Position numbers and translations under genes: made by a program. Below, in pieces: positions 1-13,647 of a DNA stretch of 64,000 nucleotides (position 1 is its first letter; the number at the start of each line of letters is the position of its first letter). Under the pieces are notes generated by a model. It ran no database searches, had not been told where the DNA came from, and saw nothing but the letters and a program-made list of their open reading frames with translations. This stretch comes from Diospyros lotus (lineage: Eukaryota > Streptophyta > Magnoliopsida > Ericales > Ebenaceae): contig NW_026267105.1 in the NCBI RefSeq assembly GCF_014633365.1, positions 165,014 through 229,013 of the forward strand. Direction: 5' to 3'.

Positions 1-317
1 CGACATTTTGACACACAAAATATCCACAGTAGAACACTTCAAACAAGAAAAAACTACTTTATTACAATCAACGATATCTCAAAGCATACTAAGTTGCTTA
101 TGACGATTCCAAATCTAGGTGAAAGACGACATTCTGATACACTAACTACACTCAACAAAGTCCAAATTCAAATTTCGGGATGTTTTCAAAAATTGAGTTT
201 AATCCATGGATCCGTAGTAGAACACTTCAAACAAGAAGAAACAACTTTGTTACAATCAACGATATCTCAGAGCATACTGAGTTGCTTATGACGATTCCAA
301 ATCTAGGTGAAAGACGA

Positions 318-353
318 CATTTTGACACACAAAATATCTACAGTGGAACACTT
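318..353. repeat. Truncated monomer junction (about 62 bp missing)
   Basis: The sequence passes from GACATTTTGACACAC through AAAATAT into ACAGTGGAACAC, skipping the segment of the consensus that carries CCAAATTCTGATTTCGGG and CCATGG. Similar junctions occur near 1-35, 3352 and 4550, so the truncated form has itself been duplicated. It recurs in all later units. Confidence 0.75.
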
Positions 354-529
354 CAAACAAGAAAAAAAACTACTTTATTACCATCAACGATATCTTGATA
401 CATTAATTACACTCAAGAACCTCCAAATTCTGATTTCGAGATGTTTTCGAAACTTGAGTTTAAGCCATGGATCCATAGTAAAATTCTTTAAACAAGAAAG
501 AAACAACTTTATTACAGTCAGCGATATCT

Positions 530-580
530 CAAAGCATTAAATACACTTAAGTGCACTAAGAAACAAGAAAGAAACAACTT
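530..580. repeat. Compound truncated monomer
   Basis: After CGATATCTCAAAGCAT the array jumps to TAAATACACTTAAGTGCACT and then directly to AAACAAGAAAGAAACAAC. Two parts of the 189 bp consensus are missing within about 50 bp. The same structure occurs at +4,549 intervals. Confidence 0.7.
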
Positions 581-899
581 TGTTACAATTAACTATATCT
601 AGAAATACACTAATTTTCTCATGATGATTCCAAGCCTAGGTGATTGACCACATTTTGATACACTTAAATGCACTCAAGAAACTCCAAATTCTAATTTCGG
701 GATGTTTTCAAAACATGAGTTCAAGCCATGGATCCACAGTAGAACACTTAAAACAAGAAAGAAACAACTTTGTTACAATCAACTATATCTCGAAGTACAC
801 TAATTTTCTTATGATGATTTGAAGTCTAGGTGAATGACGACATTTTGATACAATCAAGAAACTCCAAATTCTGATTTCGGGATGTTTTCGAAACTTGAG

Positions 900-925
900 T
901 TTAAGCCATGACGATATCTCAGAGC
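900..925. repeat. Truncated monomer junction (about 51 bp missing)
   Basis: TAAGCCATG is followed immediately by ACGATATCTC. The consensus has about 51 bp between these points, covering the BamHI site and the AAACAAGAAAG segment. The deletion recurs at each 4,549 bp interval and serves as a unit-specific marker. Confidence 0.75.
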
Positions 926-2694
926 ATACTGAGTTGCTAATGGCGATTCCAAATCTAGGTGAAAGACGATATTTTAATACCTTAAATACACTCAAGAACC
1001 TCCAAATTCTGATTTCGGGATGTTTTCGAAACTTGTGTTTAAGCCATGGATCCAGAGCAGAACACTTCAAACTAGAAAGAAACAACTTCATTACAATCAA
1101 CGATATCTCACAGCACACTAATTTGCTTTTTGGCGATTCCAAATCTAGGTGAATGACGACATTTTGATACACTAAATACACTCAAGAAACTCCAAATTCT
1201 GATTCCAGGATGTTTTCGAAACTTTAGTTCAAGCCATGGATCCACCGTAGAACACTTCAAACGAGAAAAAACAACTTTATTGCAATCAACGATATCTCAA
1301 AGCGTACTAAGTTGCTTATGACGATTCCAAATCTAGGTGAAAGGCGACATTTTGATAGATTAAATACACTCAAGAACCTCCAAATTCTGATTTCGGGATG
1401 TTTTCAAAACTTAAGTTCAAGCCATGAATCCATAGTAAAACACTTTAAACAGGAAAGAAACAACTTTATTACTGACATCTCAAAGCATACTAATTTGCTT
1501 ATGGCGATTCCAAATCTTGGTGAAAGATGACATTTTGATACACTAAACACACTCCCGAAAGTCCAAATTCTAATTACGAGATGTATTCGAGACTTGAGTT
1601 TAAGCCTTGGATCCATTGTAGAACACCTTAAACAAGAAAAAAACAACTTTGTTACAATCGACGATATCTCGATGTATACTAATTTTCTTATCACGATTCC
1701 AAATCTAGGTGAAATACGACATTTTGATACACTAAATATGGTTAAGAAAGTCCAAATTCTTATTTTGGGTTGTTTTTGAAACTTGAGTTTTAACCATGGG
1801 TCCACAGTATAACGCTATAAACAAGAAAGAGACAACTTTGTTACAATAACTGATATCTCGATGTATACTAATTTGTTTATAACGATATCAATTTTTGATA
1901 CACTAAAAACAGTCCAGAAAGTCCAAATTCCGATTTCGGGATATTTTGAAACTTCAGTTTTAGCCATGGGTCCACAATAGAACACTTTAAACAAGAAAGA
2001 GACAACTTTGTTACAATCAACGGTATCTCGAAGTATACTGATTTAGTTATCACGATATCTAGTTGAAAGATGACATTTTGACACACTTAAGAAACTCCAA
2101 ATTCTGATTTCAGGATCTTTTCGAAACTTGAGTTTAAGCCATGGATCCACAGTAGAACACTTCAAACAAGAAAAAAAACAACTTTATTACAATCAATGAT
2201 ATCTCAAAGCATACTAATTTCCTTATGACGATTCCAAATATAGGTACATTTGGATACGCTAAATACACTCAACAAAGTCTAAAATCTGATTTTGGGATGT
2301 TGTCGAAACATGAGTTTAAGCCATGGATCCATAGAAGAACACCTTAAAAATGAAAGAAAACAACTTTGTTATAGTCCACGATATCACGAAGTACACTAAT
2401 TTGCTTATGACGATTCCAAGTCTAGGTGAATTACTACATTTTGATACACTAAATACACTCAAGAAACTCCAAATTCTGATTTCGGGATGTTTTCGAACCT
2501 TGAGTTTAACCCATGGCTCCATAGTAGAACACTTCAAACAAGAAAGAAACAACTTTATTACAATCAACGATATCTCAAAGCATACTAATTTGCTTTTGGC
2601 GATTCCAAATCTAGGTGAAAGATGACATTTTAATAGACTAAATACAATCAAGAAACTCCAAATTCTGATTTCGGGATCTTTTCGAAACTTGAGT

Positions 2695-2725
2695 TTAAGC
2701 CATGGATGAAACAACTTTATTACAA
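2695..2725. repeat. Truncated monomer junction (about 27 bp missing)
   Basis: CCATGGAT runs directly into GAAACAACTTTATTAC. About 27 bp of consensus (CCATAGTAGAACAC to CAAGAAA) are absent. It is repeated in each higher-order unit. Confidence 0.75.
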
Positions 2726-2867
2726 TCAACAATATCTCAAAGTAGACTAATTTGCTTATGTGGATTCCAAATCTATGTGAAAGACGATATTTTGAGACAT
2801 AAAATATACTCAAGATACTCCAAATTCTAATTTCGGGATGTTTTCGAAACTTGAGTTTAAGCCATGG

Positions 2868-3425
2868 ATCCATAGTAAAACCGTTTAAACAAGAAAGAAA
2901 CAACTTCATTACAATCAATGATATCTCAAAGCATATAAATTTGCTTTTGGCGATTCCAAATCTATGTGAAAGATGACATTTTGATACACTAAATACACTC
3001 AAGAAACTCCAAATTCTGATTTCAGGATCTTTTCGAAACTTGTGTTTAAGCCATGGATCCACAGTATAACACTTCAAACTAGAAAGAAACGACTTTATTA
3101 CAATCAACGATATCTCAAAGCATACTGATTAGGTTACGACGATTCCAAATCTAGGTGAAAGACGACATTCTGATACACTAACTACACTCAACAAAGTCCA
3201 AATTCAAATTTCGGGATGTTTTCGAAAATTGAGTTTAAGCCATGGATCCGTAGTAGAACACATCAAACAAGAAGGAAACAACTTTCTTACAATTAACGAT
3301 ATCCCGAAGTACACTAATTTGATTATGTGGATTACAAATCTAAGTGAAAGACGACATTTTGACACACAAAATATCTACAGTAGAACGCTTCAAACAAGAA
3401 AAAACTACTTTATTACCATCAACGA
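2868..3425. repeat. Intra-unit duplicated block, left copy
   Basis: About 560 bp (roughly three monomers) that recurs 1,198 bp downstream at 4066-4623 with few differences. The shared stretch starts at ATCCATAGTAAAACCG and runs through the rare truncated junction GACATTTTGACACACAAAATAT. A shared private deletion indicates block duplication inside the ancestral unit. The same pair recurs in each later unit. Confidence 0.8.
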
Positions 3426-4065
3426 TATCTTGATACATTAATTACACTCAAGAACCTCCAAATTCTGATTTCGAGATGTTTTCGAAACTTGAGTTTAAGC
3501 CATGGATCCATAGTAAAATTCTTTAAACAAGAAAGAAACAACTTTGTTACAATTAACTATATCTAGAAATACACTAATTTTCTTATGATGATTCCAAGTC
3601 TAGGTGAAAGACGACATTTTGATACATTAAAATACACTCAAGAACCTCCAATTTCTGATGTCGGGATGTTTTCGAAACATGAGTTTAAGCCACGAATCCA
3701 TAGTAAAACAGTTTAAACAAGAAAGAAACAACTGCATTACAATCAACGATATCTCACAGCATACTAATTTGCTTTTGGCGATTCCAAATCTACGTGAAAC
3801 ATCATATTTTGATACACTCAAGAAACTCCAAATTCTGGTTTCGGGATGTTTTCGAAACTTGAGTTTAAGCCATGGATTCACAGTAGAACACTTCAAACAA
3901 GAAAGAAATAACTTTATTACAATCAACGATATCTCAAAGCTTACTAAGTTGCTTATCACGATTCCAAATCTAGGCGAAAGACAACATTCTGATACATTAA
4001 ATACACTCAGGAACCTCCAAATTCTGATTTTGGGATGTTTTTCGAAACTTAAGTTTAAGCCATGA

Positions 4066-4623
4066 ATCCATAGTAAAACCGTTTAAACAAGAACGAAACA
4101 ACTTCATTACAATCAATGATATCTCAAAGCATATAAATTTGCTTTTGGCGATTCCAAATCTATGTGAAAGATGACATTTTGATACACTAAATACACTCAA
4201 GAAACTCCAAATTCTGATTTCAGGATCTTTTCGAAACTTGTGTTTAAGCCATGGATCCACAGTATAACACTTCAAACTAGAAAGAAACGACTTTATTACA
4301 ATCAACGATATCTCAAAGCATACTGATTAGGTTACGACGATTCCAAATCTAGGTGAAAGACGACATTCTGATACACTAACTACGCTCGGCAAAGTCCAAA
4401 TTCAAATTTCGGGATGTTTTCGAAAATTGAGTTTAAGCCATGGATCCGTAGTAGAACACTTCAAACAAGAAGGAAACAACTTTCTTACAATTAACGATAT
4501 CCCGAAGTACACTAATTTCATTATGTGGATTACAAATCTAGGTGAAAGACGACATTTTGACACACAAAATATCCACAGTAGAACACTTCAAACAAGAAAA
4601 AACTACTTTATTACAATCAACGA
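4066..4623. repeat. Intra-unit duplicated block, right copy
   Basis: Partner of the block at 2868-3425, offset 1,198 bp. It crosses the arbitrary unit boundary at 4549/4550. The two copies differ at scattered bases, for example CATGAATCC against CATGGATCC at the left edge, so this duplication is older than amplification of the 4,549 bp unit. Confidence 0.8.
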
Positions 4624-7600
4624 TATCTCAAAGCATACTAAGTTGCTTATGACGATTCCAAATCTAGGTGAAAGACGACATTCTGATACACTAACTACAC
4701 TCAACAAAGTCCAAATTCAAATTTCGGGATGTTTTCAAAAATTGAGTTTAATCCATGGATCCGTAGTAGAACACTTCAAACAAGAAGAAACAACTTTGTT
4801 ACAATCAACGATATCTCAGAGCATACTGAGTTGCTTATGACGATTCCAAATCTAGGTGAAAGACGACATTTTGACACACAAAATATCTACAGTGGAACAC
4901 TTCAAACAAGAAAAAAAACTACTTTATTACCATCAACGATATCTTGATACATTAATTACACTCAAGAACCTCCAAATTCTGATTTCGAGATGTTTTCGAA
5001 ACTTGAGTTTAAGCCATGGATCCATAGTAAAATTCTTTAAACAAGAAAGAAACAACTTTATTACAGTCAGCGATATCTCAAAGCATTAAATACACTTAAG
5101 TGCACTAAGAAACAAGAAAGAAACAACTTTGTTACAATTAACTATATCTAGAAATACACTAATTTTCTCATGATGATTCCAAGCCTAGGTGATTGACCAC
5201 ATTTTGATACACTTAAATGCACTCAAGAAACTCCAAATTCTAATTTCGGGATGTTTTCAAAACATGAGTTCAAGCCATGGATCCACAGTAGAACACTTAA
5301 AACAAGAAAGAAACAACTTTGTTACAATCAACTATATCTCGAAGTACACTAATTTTCTTATGATGATTTGAAGTCTAGGTGAATGACGACATTTTGATAC
5401 AATCAAGAAACTCCAAATTCTGATTTCGGGATGTTTTCGAAACTTGAGTTTAAGCCATGACGATATCTCAGAGCATACTGAGTTGCTAATGGCGATTCCA
5501 AATCTAGGTGAAAGACGATATTTTAATACCTTAAATACACTCAAGAACCTCCAAATTCTGATTTCGGGATGTTTTCGAAACTTGTGTTTAAGCCATGGAT
5601 CCAGAGCAGAACACTTCAAACTAGAAAGAAACAACTTCATTACAATCAACGATATCTCACAGCACACTAATTTGCTTTTTGGCGATTCCAAATCTAGGTG
5701 AATGACGACATTTTGATACACTAAATACACTCAAGAAACTCCAAATTCTGATTCCAGGATGTTTTCGAAACTTTAGTTCAAGCCATGGATCCACCGTAGA
5801 ACACTTCAAACGAGAAAAAACAACTTTATTGCAATCAACGATATCTCAAAGCGTACTAAGTTGCTTATGACGATTCCAAATCTAGGTGAAAGGCGACATT
5901 TTGATAGATTAAATACACTCAAGAACCTCCAAATTCTGATTTCGGGATGTTTTCAAAACTTAAGTTCAAGCCATGAATCCATAGTAAAACACTTTAAACA
6001 GGAAAGAAACAACTTTATTACTGACATCTCAAAGCATACTAATTTGCTTATGGCGATTCCAAATCTTGGTGAAAGATGACATTTTGATACACTAAACACA
6101 CTCCCGAAAGTCCAAATTCTAATTACGAGATGTATTCGAGACTTGAGTTTAAGCCTTGGATCCATTGTAGAACACCTTAAACAAGAAAAAAACAACTTTG
6201 TTACAATCGACGATATCTCGATGTATACTAATTTTCTTATCACGATTCCAAATCTAGGTGAAATACGACATTTTGATACACTAAATATGGTTAAGAAAGT
6301 CCAAATTCTTATTTTGGGTTGTTTTTGAAACTTGAGTTTTAACCATGGGTCCACAGTATAACGCTATAAACAAGAAAGAGACAACTTTGTTACAATAACT
6401 GATATCTCGATGTATACTAATTTGTTTATAACGATATCAATTTTTGATACACTAAAAACAGTCCAGAAAGTCCAAATTCCGATTTCGGGATATTTTGAAA
6501 CTTCAGTTTTAGCCATGGGTCCACAATAGAACACTTTAAACAAGAAAGAGACAACTTTGTTACAATCAACGGTATCTCGAAGTATACTGATTTAGTTATC
6601 ACGATATCTAGTTGAAAGATGACATTTTGACACACTTAAGAAACTCCAAATTCTGATTTCAGGATCTTTTCGAAACTTGAGTTTAAGCCATGGATCCACA
6701 GTAGAACACTTCAAACAAGAAAAAAAACAACTTTATTACAATCAATGATATCTCAAAGCATACTAATTTCCTTATGACGATTCCAAATATAGGTACATTT
6801 GGATACGCTAAATACACTCAACAAAGTCTAAAATCTGATTTTGGGATGTTGTCGAAACATGAGTTTAAGCCATGGATCCATAGAAGAACACCTTAAAAAT
6901 GAAAGAAAACAACTTTGTTATAGTCCACGATATCACGAAGTACACTAATTTGCTTATGACGATTCCAAGTCTAGGTGAATTACTACATTTTGATACACTA
7001 AATACACTCAAGAAACTCCAAATTCTGATTTCGGGATGTTTTCGAACCTTGAGTTTAACCCATGGCTCCATAGTAGAACACTTCAAACAAGAAAGAAACA
7101 ACTTTATTACAATCAACGATATCTCAAAGCATACTAATTTGCTTTTGGCGATTCCAAATCTAGGTGAAAGATGACATTTTAATAGACTAAATACAATCAA
7201 GAAACTCCAAATTCTGATTTCGGGATCTTTTCGAAACTTGAGTTTAAGCCATGGATGAAACAACTTTATTACAATCAACAATATCTCAAAGTAGACTAAT
7301 TTGCTTATGTGGATTCCAAATCTATGTGAAAGACGATATTTTGAGACATAAAATATACTCAAGATACTCCAAATTCTAATTTCGGGATGTTTTCGAAACT
7401 TGAGTTTAAGCCATGGATCCATAGTAAAACCGTTTAAACAAGAAAGAAACAACTTCATTACAATCAATGATATCTCAAAGCATATAAATTTGCTTTTGGC
7501 GATTCCAAATCTATGTGAAAGATGACATTTTGATACACTAAATACACTCAAGAAACTCCAAATTCTGATTTCAGGATCTTTTCGAAACTTGTGTTTAAGC

Positions 7601-9098
7601 CATGGATCCACAGTATAACACTTCAAACTAGAAAGAAACGACTTTATTACAATCAACGATATCTCAAAGCATACTGATTAGGTTACGACGATTCCAAATC
7701 TAGGTGAAAGACGACATTCTGATACACTAACTACACTCAACAAAGTCCAAATTCAAATTTCGGGATGTTTTCGAAAATTGAGTTTAAGCCATGGATCCGT
7801 AGTAGAACACATCAAACAAGAAGGAAACAACTTTCTTACAATTAACGATATCCCGAAGTACACTAATTTGATTATGTGGATTACAAATCTAAGTGAAAGA
7901 CGACATTTTGACACACAAAATATCTACAGTAGAACGCTTCAAACAAGAAAAAACTACTTTATTACCATCAACGATATCTTGATACATTAATTACACTCAA
8001 GAACCTCCAAATTCTGATTTCGAGATGTTTTCGAAACTTGAGTTTAAGCCATGGATCCATAGTAAAATTCTTTAAACAAGAAAGAAACAACTTTGTTACA
8101 ATTAACTATATCTAGAAATACACTAATTTTCTTATGATGATTCCAAGTCTAGGTGAAAGACGACATTTTGATACATTAAAATACACTCAAGAACCTCCAA
8201 TTTCTGATGTCGGGATGTTTTCGAAACATGAGTTTAAGCCACGAATCCATAGTAAAACAGTTTAAACAAGAAAGAAACAACTGCATTACAATCAACGATA
8301 TCTCACAGCATACTAATTTGCTTTTGGCGATTCCAAATCTACGTGAAACATCATATTTTGATACACTCAAGAAACTCCAAATTCTGGTTTCGGGATGTTT
8401 TCGAAACTTGAGTTTAAGCCATGGATTCACAGTAGAACACTTCAAACAAGAAAGAAATAACTTTATTACAATCAACGATATCTCAAAGCTTACTAAGTTG
8501 CTTATCACGATTCCAAATCTAGGCGAAAGACAACATTCTGATACATTAAATACACTCAGGAACCTCCAAATTCTGATTTTGGGATGTTTTTCGAAACTTA
8601 AGTTTAAGCCATGAATCCATAGTAAAACCGTTTAAACAAGAACGAAACAACTTCATTACAATCAATGATATCTCAAAGCATATAAATTTGCTTTTGGCGA
8701 TTCCAAATCTATGTGAAAGATGACATTTTGATACACTAAATACACTCAAGAAACTCCAAATTCTGATTTCAGGATCTTTTCGAAACTTGTGTTTAAGCCA
8801 TGGATCCACAGTATAACACTTCAAACTAGAAAGAAACGACTTTATTACAATCAACGATATCTCAAAGCATACTGATTAGGTTACGACGATTCCAAATCTA
8901 GGTGAAAGACGACATTCTGATACACTAACTACGCTCGGCAAAGTCCAAATTCAAATTTCGGGATGTTTTCGAAAATTGAGTTTAAGCCATGGATCCGTAG
9001 TAGAACACTTCAAACAAGAAGGAAACAACTTTCTTACAATTAACGATATCCCGAAGTACACTAATTTCATTATGTGGATTACAAATCTAGGTGAAAGA
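4550..9098. repeat. Higher-order repeat copy 2
   Basis: Second full 4,549 bp unit. Every stretch compared with copy 1 was the same, including idiosyncratic features such as the truncated monomers near 4867, 5090, 5456 and 7254. Open frames in this unit have the same translations as those 4,549 bp earlier. Confidence 0.95.
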
Positions 9099-12000
9099 CG
9101 ACATTTTGACACACAAAATATCCACAGTAGAACACTTCAAACAAGAAAAAACTACTTTATTACAATCAACGATATCTCAAAGCATACTAAGTTGCTTATG
9201 ACGATTCCAAATCTAGGTGAAAGACGACATTCTGATACACTAACTACACTCAACAAAGTCCAAATTCAAATTTCGGGATGTTTTCAAAAATTGAGTTTAA
9301 TCCATGGATCCGTAGTAGAACACTTCAAACAAGAAGAAACAACTTTGTTACAATCAACGATATCTCAGAGCATACTGAGTTGCTTATGACGATTCCAAAT
9401 CTAGGTGAAAGACGACATTTTGACACACAAAATATCTACAGTGGAACACTTCAAACAAGAAAAAAAACTACTTTATTACCATCAACGATATCTTGATACA
9501 TTAATTACACTCAAGAACCTCCAAATTCTGATTTCGAGATGTTTTCGAAACTTGAGTTTAAGCCATGGATCCATAGTAAAATTCTTTAAACAAGAAAGAA
9601 ACAACTTTATTACAGTCAGCGATATCTCAAAGCATTAAATACACTTAAGTGCACTAAGAAACAAGAAAGAAACAACTTTGTTACAATTAACTATATCTAG
9701 AAATACACTAATTTTCTCATGATGATTCCAAGCCTAGGTGATTGACCACATTTTGATACACTTAAATGCACTCAAGAAACTCCAAATTCTAATTTCGGGA
9801 TGTTTTCAAAACATGAGTTCAAGCCATGGATCCACAGTAGAACACTTAAAACAAGAAAGAAACAACTTTGTTACAATCAACTATATCTCGAAGTACACTA
9901 ATTTTCTTATGATGATTTGAAGTCTAGGTGAATGACGACATTTTGATACAATCAAGAAACTCCAAATTCTGATTTCGGGATGTTTTCGAAACTTGAGTTT
10001 AAGCCATGACGATATCTCAGAGCATACTGAGTTGCTAATGGCGATTCCAAATCTAGGTGAAAGACGATATTTTAATACCTTAAATACACTCAAGAACCTC
10101 CAAATTCTGATTTCGGGATGTTTTCGAAACTTGTGTTTAAGCCATGGATCCAGAGCAGAACACTTCAAACTAGAAAGAAACAACTTCATTACAATCAACG
10201 ATATCTCACAGCACACTAATTTGCTTTTTGGCGATTCCAAATCTAGGTGAATGACGACATTTTGATACACTAAATACACTCAAGAAACTCCAAATTCTGA
10301 TTCCAGGATGTTTTCGAAACTTTAGTTCAAGCCATGGATCCACCGTAGAACACTTCAAACGAGAAAAAACAACTTTATTGCAATCAACGATATCTCAAAG
10401 CGTACTAAGTTGCTTATGACGATTCCAAATCTAGGTGAAAGGCGACATTTTGATAGATTAAATACACTCAAGAACCTCCAAATTCTGATTTCGGGATGTT
10501 TTCAAAACTTAAGTTCAAGCCATGAATCCATAGTAAAACACTTTAAACAGGAAAGAAACAACTTTATTACTGACATCTCAAAGCATACTAATTTGCTTAT
10601 GGCGATTCCAAATCTTGGTGAAAGATGACATTTTGATACACTAAACACACTCCCGAAAGTCCAAATTCTAATTACGAGATGTATTCGAGACTTGAGTTTA
10701 AGCCTTGGATCCATTGTAGAACACCTTAAACAAGAAAAAAACAACTTTGTTACAATCGACGATATCTCGATGTATACTAATTTTCTTATCACGATTCCAA
10801 ATCTAGGTGAAATACGACATTTTGATACACTAAATATGGTTAAGAAAGTCCAAATTCTTATTTTGGGTTGTTTTTGAAACTTGAGTTTTAACCATGGGTC
10901 CACAGTATAACGCTATAAACAAGAAAGAGACAACTTTGTTACAATAACTGATATCTCGATGTATACTAATTTGTTTATAACGATATCAATTTTTGATACA
11001 CTAAAAACAGTCCAGAAAGTCCAAATTCCGATTTCGGGATATTTTGAAACTTCAGTTTTAGCCATGGGTCCACAATAGAACACTTTAAACAAGAAAGAGA
11101 CAACTTTGTTACAATCAACGGTATCTCGAAGTATACTGATTTAGTTATCACGATATCTAGTTGAAAGATGACATTTTGACACACTTAAGAAACTCCAAAT
11201 TCTGATTTCAGGATCTTTTCGAAACTTGAGTTTAAGCCATGGATCCACAGTAGAACACTTCAAACAAGAAAAAAAACAACTTTATTACAATCAATGATAT
11301 CTCAAAGCATACTAATTTCCTTATGACGATTCCAAATATAGGTACATTTGGATACGCTAAATACACTCAACAAAGTCTAAAATCTGATTTTGGGATGTTG
11401 TCGAAACATGAGTTTAAGCCATGGATCCATAGAAGAACACCTTAAAAATGAAAGAAAACAACTTTGTTATAGTCCACGATATCACGAAGTACACTAATTT
11501 GCTTATGACGATTCCAAGTCTAGGTGAATTACTACATTTTGATACACTAAATACACTCAAGAAACTCCAAATTCTGATTTCGGGATGTTTTCGAACCTTG
11601 AGTTTAACCCATGGCTCCATAGTAGAACACTTCAAACAAGAAAGAAACAACTTTATTACAATCAACGATATCTCAAAGCATACTAATTTGCTTTTGGCGA
11701 TTCCAAATCTAGGTGAAAGATGACATTTTAATAGACTAAATACAATCAAGAAACTCCAAATTCTGATTTCGGGATCTTTTCGAAACTTGAGTTTAAGCCA
11801 TGGATGAAACAACTTTATTACAATCAACAATATCTCAAAGTAGACTAATTTGCTTATGTGGATTCCAAATCTATGTGAAAGACGATATTTTGAGACATAA
11901 AATATACTCAAGATACTCCAAATTCTAATTTCGGGATGTTTTCGAAACTTGAGTTTAAGCCATGGATCCATAGTAAAACCGTTTAAACAAGAAAGAAACA

Positions 12001-13647
12001 ACTTCATTACAATCAATGATATCTCAAAGCATATAAATTTGCTTTTGGCGATTCCAAATCTATGTGAAAGATGACATTTTGATACACTAAATACACTCAA
12101 GAAACTCCAAATTCTGATTTCAGGATCTTTTCGAAACTTGTGTTTAAGCCATGGATCCACAGTATAACACTTCAAACTAGAAAGAAACGACTTTATTACA
12201 ATCAACGATATCTCAAAGCATACTGATTAGGTTACGACGATTCCAAATCTAGGTGAAAGACGACATTCTGATACACTAACTACACTCAACAAAGTCCAAA
12301 TTCAAATTTCGGGATGTTTTCGAAAATTGAGTTTAAGCCATGGATCCGTAGTAGAACACATCAAACAAGAAGGAAACAACTTTCTTACAATTAACGATAT
12401 CCCGAAGTACACTAATTTGATTATGTGGATTACAAATCTAAGTGAAAGACGACATTTTGACACACAAAATATCTACAGTAGAACGCTTCAAACAAGAAAA
12501 AACTACTTTATTACCATCAACGATATCTTGATACATTAATTACACTCAAGAACCTCCAAATTCTGATTTCGAGATGTTTTCGAAACTTGAGTTTAAGCCA
12601 TGGATCCATAGTAAAATTCTTTAAACAAGAAAGAAACAACTTTGTTACAATTAACTATATCTAGAAATACACTAATTTTCTTATGATGATTCCAAGTCTA
12701 GGTGAAAGACGACATTTTGATACATTAAAATACACTCAAGAACCTCCAATTTCTGATGTCGGGATGTTTTCGAAACATGAGTTTAAGCCACGAATCCATA
12801 GTAAAACAGTTTAAACAAGAAAGAAACAACTGCATTACAATCAACGATATCTCACAGCATACTAATTTGCTTTTGGCGATTCCAAATCTACGTGAAACAT
12901 CATATTTTGATACACTCAAGAAACTCCAAATTCTGGTTTCGGGATGTTTTCGAAACTTGAGTTTAAGCCATGGATTCACAGTAGAACACTTCAAACAAGA
13001 AAGAAATAACTTTATTACAATCAACGATATCTCAAAGCTTACTAAGTTGCTTATCACGATTCCAAATCTAGGCGAAAGACAACATTCTGATACATTAAAT
13101 ACACTCAGGAACCTCCAAATTCTGATTTTGGGATGTTTTTCGAAACTTAAGTTTAAGCCATGAATCCATAGTAAAACCGTTTAAACAAGAACGAAACAAC
13201 TTCATTACAATCAATGATATCTCAAAGCATATAAATTTGCTTTTGGCGATTCCAAATCTATGTGAAAGATGACATTTTGATACACTAAATACACTCAAGA
13301 AACTCCAAATTCTGATTTCAGGATCTTTTCGAAACTTGTGTTTAAGCCATGGATCCACAGTATAACACTTCAAACTAGAAAGAAACGACTTTATTACAAT
13401 CAACGATATCTCAAAGCATACTGATTAGGTTACGACGATTCCAAATCTAGGTGAAAGACGACATTCTGATACACTAACTACGCTCGGCAAAGTCCAAATT
13501 CAAATTTCGGGATGTTTTCGAAAATTGAGTTTAAGCCATGGATCCGTAGTAGAACACTTCAAACAAGAAGGAAACAACTTTCTTACAATTAACGATATCC
13601 CGAAGTACACTAATTTCATTATGTGGATTACAAATCTAGGTGAAAGA
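9099..13647. repeat. Higher-order repeat copy 3
   Basis: Third full 4,549 bp unit, the same as copies 1 and 2 wherever compared. No private substitution was noticed by eye. Confidence 0.95.

Larger units (their letters stand above)
1..4549. repeat. Higher-order repeat copy 1
   Basis: First 4,549 bp unit in the window; the phase is arbitrary because the window opens inside a unit. It contains about 23 recognisable monomer anchors plus several truncated monomers. Position 1 (CGACATTTTGACACAC) matches position 4550. Monomers inside the unit differ by substitutions and internal deletions, so the unit rather than the monomer is what was recently amplified. Confidence 0.95.
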
